From: Actinomycetota bacterium
GTDB taxonomy: Bacteria > Actinomycetota > Thermoleophilia > Miltoncostaeales > Miltoncostaeaceae
Reading direction: 5' to 3'
DNA length: 6,872 nucleotides
Assembly (NCBI GenBank): GCA_947475125.1
Contig: CANJMX010000084.1
Location: 1 to 6,872, forward strand
Shown here: in pieces, positions 1 through 5,778 of the stretch
Layout of the letters: each line of letters begins with the position of its first letter
How positions within the stretch are numbered: position 1 is the first letter of the stretch
Made by a program: the position numbers and the translations under genes
The notes under the pieces: generated by a model
Database searches by the model: none
What the model was told of the DNA's origin: nothing
Seen by the model: the letters and a program-made list of their open reading frames with translations, nothing else

Positions 1-245
1 ACGTGCAGCGACCACACGCCGGCCTCGGGTACCAGCGGGCGCACGGGGCCCAGCGGGCCGAGCAGCGCGCGCGCATCGACAGGCGCGGGCGGCTCGGCGA
101 AGGTCACCACGAGTGACGCCGTGCCGTCGGGCGCTGTGGCCCGTACGGGTGCCGACGGCGCGGATGTCGCAATGGCGGGGACCGCCAGACCCAGCAGCGC
201 GACGAGCGCCAGCAGGCCCGGGGGCCTGCCCCTAACCCGCCCCAT
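1..245 (-). CDS. Exported protein, N-terminal fragment; possible subtilase (S8) propeptide
   Basis: The 81 visible codons start at ATG 245 and run off the left edge, so only the N-terminus is seen. Residues 1-29 form a clear Sec signal peptide: arginines at 3, 5 and 7, then a hydrophobic run at 11-26 (LLALVALLGLAVPAIA), with AxA-type cleavage possible after Ala26 or Ala29. The exported part contains a short beta-like segment (SLVVTF) and then, after an Ala/Leu/Pro stretch, GVWSLHV. This strand-helix-strand pattern resembles the short propeptides in front of secreted subtilisin-like proteases, but no catalytic residue lies inside the window, so the protease call is tentative. The start codon lies within the last codons of nadE (14-nt overlap) and has no clear Shine-Dalgarno site, which suggests translational coupling to nadE. 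It could equally be another secreted enzyme or binding protein. Confidence 0.6.
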   Translation of the reverse strand, partial: MGRVRGRPPGLLALVALLGLAVPAIATSAPSAPVRATAPDGTASLVVTFAEPPAPVDARALLGPLGPVRPLVPEAGVWSLH

Positions 246-1941
246 ACCGGTTGGTGATGGGCATTCGGCGATCACGCCCGAATGCGCGGGGTGTGGTCTT
301 GACGCCAGGAGGCCCTTGCCGGCGCTTGTACTCGGCGCGGTCAACCATGCCCACGATGCGTCTGACGACATCCTCGGGAAACCCGCGCTCGACCAGAGCG
401 GCCGGCGGAAGGTCCTCTTCGACGTACGCCTCGAGAATCGGATCGAGTACCTCGTATTCGGGCAGGGAGTCCGAGTCACGCTGGTCAGGGCGCAGTTCGG
501 CGGTTGGTGGACGATCAATGGTGGCCTGCGGGATGACCTCCCGGCCCTCTCTCAGGTTCCGCCACGACGCCAGCCGGTAGACCCAGGTCTTCGAGACGTC
601 GCGCAGTGGAGCGAATCCACCCGCCATGTCGCCGTAGATCGTGGAGTACCCCACCGACATCTCGCTCTTGTTGCCGGTGGCCAGCACCATGTCGCCGTGT
701 TTGTTGCTCATGGCCATGAGCAGTGTGCCGCGGACGCGGGCCTGCAGGTTCTCCTCAGACACATCGCGCGGACGGCCCTCGAATACCTGCGCCAGCTGCA
801 ACTCGAATGCGTCCACCACCGGGGCGATCTCGATGACGTCCATCCGGATGCCGAGCAGCCCGGCGAGGGCACCGGCATCTGTCGTGCTCTGCGAGGACGT
901 GAATACCGACGGCATGGCCACGCCGCGCACCCGGTCGGCACCCAACGCGTCAACTGCGATGGCCGCCGTGAGCGCGGAGTCGATGCCGCCTGAAAGACCC
1001 AGGATGACGCCGGGGAAGTCGTTCTTGCCGACGTAGTCGCGCACGCCCTGAACCAGGGCCCCCCACAGCTCCTCCTCGGGGCCGGCGACCGGTGCGATCA
1101 GCGATGCCGGAGTACCGGCACGCACCGGGAGTGCGCCGGTCACGACAACTGGTTCTGGGCCGTCAAGGGGCTCAAGGCGGCGCAGCAGCGGCTCGCGCAG
1201 ACGGCGGCCAGCTGACAGGTCGAGCTCGAGATCGGCGATGAGCAGGGCCTCGTCAAACACTGGTGCCCGGGCGATGACCTCGCCTGCGGCATCGATGATT
1301 ACCGAGCGGCCGTCGAATACCAGCTCGTCCTGACCGCCCACCTGGTTGCAGTAGGCGAGTGCGGCAGCGCTATCCGACGCCCGGGTCTGCAGCATGCGCT
1401 CGCGGGCATCTCCCTTGGCCTGGTGGAACGGCGATGACGAAATGCAGGCGATCACGTCGAGGCGGGCACGCGCCAGTTCCGCAGCGACCGGCGCCGGGTA
1501 CCAGATGTCTTCGCAGATGACGACGCCCACACGGGCACCATCGATGTCAAGGACGATGGGGTGGTCACCCGCACGGAAGTATCGCGCTTCGTCGAATACC
1601 CCGTAGTTGGGGAGGAATCGCTTGTGGTACACCGCCTGCACACGACCGTCGGCAATGACCGCAGCAGCGTTGCGGCAGTCCTCGTCGTGATCCACGAATC
1701 CAACGATGGCCACACCCTCCGTAACCTGCTCGGCCAGTGCCTCCAACGCGTCACGCGACGCGTCGGCGAACGAAGGGCGCAGCAGCAGATCCTCCGGCGG
1801 GTACCCGGTGAGGGCCATCTCGGGAGTGAGGATCAGGGCCGCTCCGGCATCGACGCCCGAGCGGATCGCCGCGCACAGCCGCGCGAGATTACCGTCAATG
1901 TCGCCGACCACCGTGTTGACCTGCGCGCATGCGATGCGCAT
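232..1941 (-). CDS. nadE: Glutamine-dependent NAD+ synthetase
   Basis: This 569-aa cytoplasmic enzyme makes NAD+ from nicotinic acid adenine dinucleotide, ATP and glutamine, the last step of NAD synthesis. Residues 1 to about 260 form a nitrilase-type glutaminase domain with the full Glu-Lys-Cys triad: Glu41 (TPEMALTGYPPEDLL), Lys107 (YHKRF) and Cys143 (VICEDIWYP). It releases ammonia, which is channelled to the C-terminal synthetase domain (about 285-569). That domain carries the PP-loop ATP site SGGIDS at 317-322 and the conserved ATGNKSE at 421-427. The length matches the shorter glutamine-dependent class (about 540-580 aa) rather than the roughly 680-aa mycobacterial form. The ATG at 1941 is supported by GGAGGG six bases upstream and by the family-typical N-terminus MRIACAQ. 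The protein appears complete with no missing key residue. It is transcribed divergently from the zinc-ribbon gene and overlaps the exported-protein gene downstream. Confidence 0.97.
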   Translation of the reverse strand: MRIACAQVNTVVGDIDGNLARLCAAIRSGVDAGAALILTPEMALTGYPPEDLLLRPSFADASRDALEALAEQVTEGVAIVGFVDHDEDCRNAAAVIADGRVQAVYHKRFLPNYGVFDEARYFRAGDHPIVLDIDGARVGVVICEDIWYPAPVAAELARARLDVIACISSSPFHQAKGDARERMLQTRASDSAAALAYCNQVGGQDELVFDGRSVIIDAAGEVIARAPVFDEALLIADLELDLSAGRRLREPLLRRLEPLDGPEPVVVTGALPVRAGTPASLIAPVAGPEEELWGALVQGVRDYVGKNDFPGVILGLSGGIDSALTAAIAVDALGADRVRGVAMPSVFTSSQSTTDAGALAGLLGIRMDVIEIAPVVDAFELQLAQVFEGRPRDVSEENLQARVRGTLLMAMSNKHGDMVLATGNKSEMSVGYSTIYGDMAGGFAPLRDVSKTWVYRLASWRNLREGREVIPQATIDRPPTAELRPDQRDSDSLPEYEVLDPILEAYVEEDLPPAALVERGFPEDVVRRIVGMVDRAEYKRRQGPPGVKTTPRAFGRDRRMPITNRYGAG

Positions 1942-1947
1942 GAACTG

Positions 1948-1953
1948 CCCTCC
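1948..1953 (-). promoter_or_regulatory. Ribosome binding site of nadE
   Basis: GGAGGG on the minus strand, six bases before the ATG at 1941. It is one of the two strongest Shine-Dalgarno matches in the window and fixes the nadE start. Confidence 0.75.
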
Positions 1954-1969
1954 GCCCGCCTGATCTTCG

Positions 1970-1997
1970 TTGTCTGGCTGTCGTGCCGCGGTAGGAT
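1970..1997 (+). promoter_or_regulatory. Candidate sigma-70-type promoter for the zinc-ribbon gene
   Basis: TTGTCT (1970-1975) and TAGGAT (1992-1997) are separated by 16 bases. Each matches the -35 or -10 consensus at four of six positions. Transcription would begin near 2004, giving a leader of about 35 nt before the ATG at 2040. The site sits in the 98-bp divergent region between nadE and the plus-strand genes, where a promoter is expected. I could not pick a convincing minus-strand promoter for nadE in the same region. The call rests on hexamer resemblance only. Confidence 0.35.
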
Positions 1998-2024
1998 CCA
2001 GCCCGTCCTCAGGATATACGCGAC

Positions 2025-2030
2025 AAGGGA
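2025..2030 (+). promoter_or_regulatory. Ribosome binding site of the zinc-ribbon gene
   Basis: AAGGGA lies nine bases before the ATG at 2040, a usable Shine-Dalgarno position that supports this start. Confidence 0.55.
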
Positions 2031-2039
2031 ATTTCCACG

Positions 2040-2426
2040 ATGGGTACGAGCGGACGCACAGAAGGCCCCGGCAAGACCGCGGCCCCGCACAAGACCAACC
2101 TCACCCCGGCACAGGGGGCCCAACAGGCAGAGAAGCGCTTGGGCAAGCCCTGTTTCTTCACAGGGCAACGGCTCGTCGGTATCTATGCCTGCGTCACATG
2201 CCAGTTTCGCATCAACAACCGCGGTGCCCTGCCCTCGTGCCCGGACTGCGGCGAGATCATCTGGTGCTACATGGGCGACGGCCCCCGGCCGATCCCTGAA
2301 GGTGAGACGGCCGCTCCGGCCGCTCCCGCCGATTCCACCGGCCCGGTCGTGGAGGCAGATGTGGCGCTGCCGCCGCCGGCACAGGACCCTGTGAAGGTGG
2401 AAGAGGGCATCAACCTGGAGATGTAG
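2040..2426 (+). CDS. Small zinc-ribbon protein of unknown function
   Basis: A 128-aa soluble protein with no signal peptide or membrane segment. The centre (about 48-75) is a treble-clef/rubredoxin-like zinc ribbon with two cysteine pairs: C51-x2-C54 (CVTC) and C67-x2-C70 (CPDCG). The conserved-looking surround is G-x-Y-x-C before the first pair and LPSCPDCGEIIW across the second. Two more cysteines, C38 and C76, flank the ribbon. The N-terminal 35 residues are polar and rich in Lys, Thr, Gln and Gly. The C-terminal 45 residues are Pro/Ala/Glu-rich and acidic, so both ends are probably disordered. Ribbons of this kind bind one zinc and are found in small bacterial proteins and as tails on larger enzymes; the sequence does not show what this one binds. 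It is the first plus-strand gene after the divergent region, preceded by a reasonable ribosome binding site, and is 115 bp from the next gene. Confidence 0.85.
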   Translation: MGTSGRTEGPGKTAAPHKTNLTPAQGAQQAEKRLGKPCFFTGQRLVGIYACVTCQFRINNRGALPSCPDCGEIIWCYMGDGPRPIPEGETAAPAAPADSTGPVVEADVALPPPAQDPVKVEEGINLEM

Positions 2427-2541
2427 CGGGAAATGATCAGCCCGGTGGCCGTGAGGGATTCACGAAATGCTTACGGTGCCCCCTCGTGTTCCGCATGGTG
2501 AAGGGCCACGATTGACGTTGTCCGCACCTATTGGACACACC

Positions 2542-3147
2542 ATGCGAACTCATTCACCCTCACGCGCAGCCGTCACCGTCGCTCTCATCGGAGCGCTCGT
2601 CATGGCTGCGCCAGCGCTCACCTCTCCGGGCGGTCCCTCTCGCGATGATCCCTCTCGCGATGATCCCTCTCAGAGCGGTCCCTCTCGGGGCAGGGGCGAC
2701 TGCCGTTCGCCCGGCACGAACCTTTCACCGGTAAAGACCGGCGTGGTGAGTGCCGGCGGTCAGGTGAATATCCAGGGGGCCGGGCGGGTTCGCCTGCAGG
2801 GATCGTTCATGTCCTGGGGCACCGTGCGGGGAATGACCATCCGCGTGGAGGATCGCCGGGGCGATGGAATGCTGCGTGTCGGGGCGGCATGTATCCCGTT
2901 CAAGCGGGTGACGAAGGCCGATGGCACCCGCACCCGTGTGGCAGTGGCGAACGCACCACGCGAACGCTTCCTCATCGATGGCACCGACATCCGGGTCGAC
3001 CTGTCCGGCAGGGGATCGCTCGCCATCGCCATCACAGGCAGTGGCAGCGGGGTGCTCGATGGCGTGGGTACCTTCACCGTGAACAACGGCAGCCCCCAGA
3101 GCTGGCCGCTCAAACCCATCGACCTCGCACTGGCGCCCGCGAACTAG
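2542..3147 (+). CDS. Secreted beta-rich protein with PSRDD-type repeats, function unknown
   Basis: I chose the ATG at 2542 (201 aa) over the upstream in-frame ATG at 2467 because it puts a normal signal peptide at the N-terminus: Arg2 and Arg8, hydrophobic 9-26, and cleavage after APA (Ala25). The 2467 start would bury the signal behind 25 residues. After cleavage comes a Pro/Ser/Arg/Asp linker (28-52) built from degenerate five-residue repeats (PSRDD, PSRDD, PSQSG, PSRGR). The remainder, about 60-200, is Gly/Val-rich with alternating short strands (GGQVNIQGAGRVRLQGS, LAIAITGSGSG) and a lone cysteine pair, C54 and C117, that could form a disulphide. It resembles short exported proteins common in Thermoleophilia-type actinobacteria, to which I cannot attach a function. 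The response regulator starts 32 bp downstream, so the gene may be co-transcribed with the two-component system. No strong Shine-Dalgarno site is visible. Confidence 0.75.
   Translation: MRTHSPSRAAVTVALIGALVMAAPALTSPGGPSRDDPSRDDPSQSGPSRGRGDCRSPGTNLSPVKTGVVSAGGQVNIQGAGRVRLQGSFMSWGTVRGMTIRVEDRRGDGMLRVGAACIPFKRVTKADGTRTRVAVANAPRERFLIDGTDIRVDLSGRGSLAIAITGSGSGVLDGVGTFTVNNGSPQSWPLKPIDLALAPAN
2620..2694 (+). repeat. Five 15-bp tandem repeats encoding the PSRDD linker
   Basis: There are five consecutive 15-bp units starting at 2620, 2635, 2650, 2665 and 2680. Each has the core CCTCTC, and the second and third are identical (CCCTCTCGCGATGAT). The outer units diverge after the core. The period is a multiple of three, so copy-number change would keep the reading frame and only lengthen or shorten the linker after the signal peptide. 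Confidence 0.85.
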
Positions 3148-3179
3148 CCCACACGGGGTAACCTCCGTCGGGCCACACC

Positions 3180-3887
3180 ATGGGATCCTCAGACGAACAG
3201 CCATTCATCCTCATCGCCGAGGATGAGCCCAACATCGCATCCTTCGCCAAGATGTATCTGGAGGCGGCTGGCTTTCGCGTGGACGTCGCAGACCGCGGTG
3301 ACACTGCGCTCGAGAAGATCGATGCCGACAAGCCCGACCTGCTGCTGCTCGACCTGAACCTGCCCGGTGTGGATGGGTTCGAAGTGACCCGGCGCATTCG
3401 CCAGGGTGGTGGGTCGATGCCCATCCTCATGCTCACCGCACGCGACGAGCCGGTTGACAAGGTCGTGGGGCTCGAACTGGGGGCCGACGACTACGTCACC
3501 AAGCCCTTCGACCCGCGCGAGTTGGTCGCCCGGGTGCGCGCGGTACTGCGCCGCAGCAATGGCCAGGCCGATCAGGTCGACCCGGACATGCCGCCGGTGC
3601 TCGAGGTTGACGACCTGCGCATCGAGGTGGGCCCGCGCGAGGTGTACGTGGGTGACACCGAGGTCGCGCTCACGCCCAAGGAGTTCGACCTGCTGGCCAC
3701 GCTCGTGCAGGCCCGGGGTCTGGTGCTGAGTCGTGAACAGTTGCTCGAGCGTGTGTGGGGCTACACGTTCCTCGGGGACAGCCGCACCATTGACGTGCAC
3801 GTGCGTCAACTGCGTCGTAAGTTGGGCGATGCCTGCCCCATCGAGACCGTGTGGGGTACCGGCTACAAGGTTGCGGCCCGGCGGTGA
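3180..3887 (+). CDS. OmpR/PhoB-family DNA-binding response regulator
   Basis: A complete 235-aa cytoplasmic response regulator. Residues 8 to about 124 form the receiver domain, with the acidic pocket Glu14/Asp15 (AEDE), phospho-acceptor Asp58 (LLLLDLNLPG), switch Thr86 (MLTARDE) and Lys108 (YVTKPFDP). A linker of about 15 residues leads to a winged-helix domain at about 139-234, including LTPKEFDLL, SREQLLERVWG, the recognition-helix segment TIDVHVRQLRRKLG and the wing VWGTGYK. On phosphorylation such proteins dimerise and bind direct repeats near target promoters. The ATG at 3180 is the first usable start: an in-frame TAA at 3159-3161 excludes anything much further upstream. No good Shine-Dalgarno site precedes it. 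The stop codon overlaps the start of the kinase gene, its evident partner. The target genes cannot be told from the sequence, so I give no specific symbol. Confidence 0.96.
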   Translation: MGSSDEQPFILIAEDEPNIASFAKMYLEAAGFRVDVADRGDTALEKIDADKPDLLLLDLNLPGVDGFEVTRRIRQGGGSMPILMLTARDEPVDKVVGLELGADDYVTKPFDPRELVARVRAVLRRSNGQADQVDPDMPPVLEVDDLRIEVGPREVYVGDTEVALTPKEFDLLATLVQARGLVLSREQLLERVWGYTFLGDSRTIDVHVRQLRRKLGDACPIETVWGTGYKVAARR

Positions 3888-5401
3888 ATGGCGCGGCCCC
3901 GGCCCGCCGGAGGCCGTGGGCGAGCCTCTCGGGGCGAGTGGCGCTCGGCGCGGTTGGCGGGCTCATCGTGGCGGCCATCCTGTTTGCCGCCATCGCCGTC
4001 TCGCTCATCCGTGGGGAGGCGACCGATCAGGCACGGGCCGAGCTCGATCGTCAGGCGCGTGCGGTCGCCGTGCTGGTGTCCGCTCGCGTAAAGACTGCGC
4101 TTGAGACCGGTGCCGAGTTCCGCACTGACCCCATCGGCAACCTCGAGACCCTCACCGGCCCGAGCACGCGCCTGTATTACGTGGGCCTCGACCTCTCGCC
4201 CGGGGCATCCGATCCCACTGGTGGCCTCCCCGGAACGGTGGCGCAGGATCTGAGCCCCGCGGTACTGGTGCGCGATGGCTCGCAGGCGTTCGGCTTCACG
4301 CCCACGGGTGCCACCACGCCGACATTCGCGGCGGCAGCGCCCGTCACGGTGGGCAGCCGCTATGTGGGTGCCATCGTGCTCACGCGCCCTCAGAACGAGG
4401 TGGCGGCGAACTGGGGTGACGTACTGCCCCCCATTCTCGTGGCCACGCTTCTGGGCCTTCTGGTTGCCGTGGTGCTGGTGCTGTGGATCACGCGACGTGC
4501 GACGCGACCGCTCCGCGACCTCGAGGCGGCGGCGGCAAGCGTGGCGGCGGGTGACCTGCAGACCGAGGTCGCCACGGGAGGTGCAGAGGAGCTCGACGCC
4601 GTCGCCCGCTCGTTCAACGCGATGGTGCGCCAGCTGGCACGCCGTGACCGCCTGGCCCGTGAGTTCCTCATGCGGGTCACCCATGACCTGCGCACTCCCC
4701 TCACCGCCATCCGCGGGCATGCATCCGCGCTGTCCGACGGCGTGGTGCCCGAGGATGCCGTGCCGCGATCGCTCGGGGCCATCGCATCTGAGGCCACACG
4801 CCTCGAGGTACTTGTCACCGATCTGCTCGATCTCGCCCGCATGGATGCCGACCGGTTCCGCATCAACCTCGTGCCCGTGGCTGCCGCGCTGCCACTGGAG
4901 CAGGCGACCGATGCGCTGTGGTCCACGGCCGAGGCCAAGGGAATCGCCCTGCGCGCTGACATCGGCGACCTGCCCGAGGTCATCACCGACCCGGACCGCG
5001 TGCAGCAAGTGGTCACGAACCTCATCGACAACGCAATTCGCTGGGCTCCCCGCGGTGGCGAGGTCGTTCTCTCGGCCCGCCCGGAGGCGGATGGCGGGGT
5101 CACGATCGATGTGGACGACAACGGACCCGGGATCAGCCCCGACATGCGCGAAGCCATCTTCGAGCCATTCCGGTCGGCTGAGACGCCGGAGGGAAACCAG
5201 GGATCGGGCCTCGGCCTGGCCATCGCGCGCCAACTCACCCGCGCGCTGGGCGGCGGCCTCTCGGCCGGTGATGCACCCGCAGGAGGGGCCCGGTTCACGC
5301 TCACGCTCCCTGCGCAGGCGCCCGAACCCCGAAACGACGTGGGGCCCCCGTCCAACCTGGACGAGGGCCCCACACCCACCGCAATGGGTGGTCCGACCTA
5401 G
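3884..5401 (+). CDS. Membrane sensor histidine kinase (HAMP, HisKA, HATPase)
   Basis: I chose GTG 3884 (505 aa), which overlaps the regulator's TGA by four bases (GTGA), a standard coupled start. Order: basic N-terminus; membrane helix about 19-41; extracytoplasmic sensor region about 42-180; membrane helix about 181-202; HAMP linker about 203-250; HisKA with phospho-accepting His267 (VTHDLRTPL); HATPase domain with N-box Asn379/Asn383 (NLIDNAIRW), G1 box (DDNGPGI, 411-417), F-box EPF (427-429) and G2 box (GSGLGLA, 440-446). All catalytic motifs are intact. It senses an unknown signal outside the cell, autophosphorylates and passes the phosphate to Asp58 of the upstream regulator. The catalytic domain ends near residue 479, yet the protein continues about 26 residues as a Pro/Gly/Asp-rich tail. 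That tail is encoded across a strong hairpin and ends in a stop codon shared with the convergent glnB gene. Confidence 0.95.
   Translation: MNGAAPARRRPWASLSGRVALGAVGGLIVAAILFAAIAVSLIRGEATDQARAELDRQARAVAVLVSARVKTALETGAEFRTDPIGNLETLTGPSTRLYYVGLDLSPGASDPTGGLPGTVAQDLSPAVLVRDGSQAFGFTPTGATTPTFAAAAPVTVGSRYVGAIVLTRPQNEVAANWGDVLPPILVATLLGLLVAVVLVLWITRRATRPLRDLEAAAASVAAGDLQTEVATGGAEELDAVARSFNAMVRQLARRDRLAREFLMRVTHDLRTPLTAIRGHASALSDGVVPEDAVPRSLGAIASEATRLEVLVTDLLDLARMDADRFRINLVPVAAALPLEQATDALWSTAEAKGIALRADIGDLPEVITDPDRVQQVVTNLIDNAIRWAPRGGEVVLSARPEADGGVTIDVDDNGPGISPDMREAIFEPFRSAETPEGNQGSGLGLAIARQLTRALGGGLSAGDAPAGGARFTLTLPAQAPEPRNDVGPPSNLDEGPTPTAMGGPT
5339..5373. terminator. Strong hairpin, probable terminator of glnB and perhaps of the kinase gene
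   Basis: The left arm 5339-5354 and right arm 5358-5373 pair at 15 of 16 positions around a 3-nt ACC loop; the only mismatch is C5348 opposite A5364. The stem is very GC-rich (GTGGGGCCC paired with GGGCCCCAC at the base). No clear T-tract follows on either strand, as is common in high-GC bacteria. It lies 25 bases past the glnB stop, so it fits as the amtB-glnB terminator. Being nearly symmetrical, it could also act on the plus strand, although there it sits inside the kinase coding region, 25 bases before the stop codon. Confidence 0.7.
5398..5401. other. Shared CTAG carrying both convergent stop codons
   Basis: The palindrome CTAG provides TAG for the kinase on the plus strand (5399-5401) and TAG for glnB on the minus strand (5398-5400). 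The two coding regions therefore overlap by exactly four bases, with no intergenic spacer. Confidence 0.9.
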
Positions 5402-5763
5402 GCCGGAGCGTCATCCGAGTGCGGCACCAGGACAACGTCCCCGCGCTCACCCGTTCGTACGCGTACTGCGTCATCAAGCGGGATGATGAAGATCTTGCCG
5501 TCCCCGGGCTCGCCCGTGTGGGCGTGTTCGAGGATGACATCCACGGCCCGCTCGACATCGCTGTCGTCAAGCGCGATCTCCAACTTCAGCTTCGGACGCA
5601 TGAAGATTGTGGTCTTCGCGCCGCGATAGCTCTCTGTATACCCGCCTTGGCGTCCTGAGCCCTTGACCTCGCTGATGGACATGGAGGGAAGCCCCATGGC
5701 CGCCAGCTTGTCGCGGATCTCGTCGAATGCCTCGTGACGGATGAATGCCTCGATCTTCTTCAC
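5398..5763 (-). CDS. glnB: PII nitrogen-regulatory protein (GlnB/GlnK family) lacking Tyr51
   Basis: A 121-aa PII protein that aligns without gaps to E. coli GlnB numbering, plus about nine extra C-terminal residues. PII trimers bind ATP/ADP and 2-oxoglutarate and control nitrogen proteins, including the AmtB channel. The nucleotide and effector residues are present: Gly37-Arg38-Gln39, Lys58, Glu62, B-loop Thr83-Gly84 and GDGK (87-90), and Arg101/Arg103. The T-loop reads YTESYRGAKTTIF. Tyr46 and Arg47 are kept, but position 51, the usual uridylylation or adenylylation tyrosine, is Thr, with Lys at 50. The start is GTG 5763, supported by AGGAGG eight bases upstream. It follows amtB by 12 nt on the same strand, which argues for a GlnK-type role on that transporter. 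The symbol could equally be glnK. Its stop codon overlaps that of the convergent kinase gene. Confidence 0.95.
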   Translation of the reverse strand: MKKIEAFIRHEAFDEIRDKLAAMGLPSMSISEVKGSGRQGGYTESYRGAKTTIFMRPKLKLEIALDDSDVERAVDVILEHAHTGEPGDGKIFIIPLDDAVRVRTGERGDVVLVPHSDDAPA

Positions 5764-5771
5764 GTCAGTGT

Positions 5772-5778
5772 CCTCCTA
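5772..5778 (-). promoter_or_regulatory. glnB ribosome binding site fused to the amtB stop codon
   Basis: On the minus strand the bases read TAGGAGG. The TAG is the amtB stop, and the overlapping AGGAGG is a full Shine-Dalgarno match eight bases before the glnB GTG at 5763. Ribosomes ending amtB would sit on the glnB initiation site, which favours coupled translation. The strong match also supports the non-ATG start. Confidence 0.8.

Noticed and set aside
121..993. Plus-strand open frame of 290 codons opposite nadE
   Set aside because: It is antisense to the conserved synthetase domain of nadE and has no domain-like sequence.
2450..2464. Small inverted repeat CGTGA/TCACG after the zinc-ribbon gene
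   Set aside because: A five-base stem with a five-base loop and no T-tract is too weak to call a terminator or operator, and it is likely by chance.
2512..2534. TTGACG as a -35 element for the secreted-protein gene
   Set aside because: No -10-like hexamer lies at 16-19 bases; the nearest AT-containing hexamer is only 11 bases away, and the ATG follows too closely.
2519..2537. Inverted repeat TGTCC/GGACA just before the ATG at 2542
   Set aside because: Five pairs around a nine-base loop could arise by chance. Its position near the start codon is suggestive but not enough to call a regulatory site.
2467..2541. Upstream in-frame ATG extending the secreted protein by 25 residues
   Set aside because: The extension is Pro-rich and places the signal peptide internally. 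The ATG at 2542 gives a standard signal peptide at the N-terminus.
3863..5233. Long open frame (456 codons) on the minus strand opposite the histidine kinase
   Set aside because: The translation is rich in Arg, His and Gly with no recognisable domain, while the plus strand encodes an intact kinase with every catalytic motif. It is an expected artefact of high-GC codon bias.
4275..5486. Plus-strand open frame of 403 codons overlapping the kinase in another frame
   Set aside because: The composition is dominated by Arg, Ser, Pro and Trp as in out-of-frame high-GC sequence, and it conflicts with the kinase frame.
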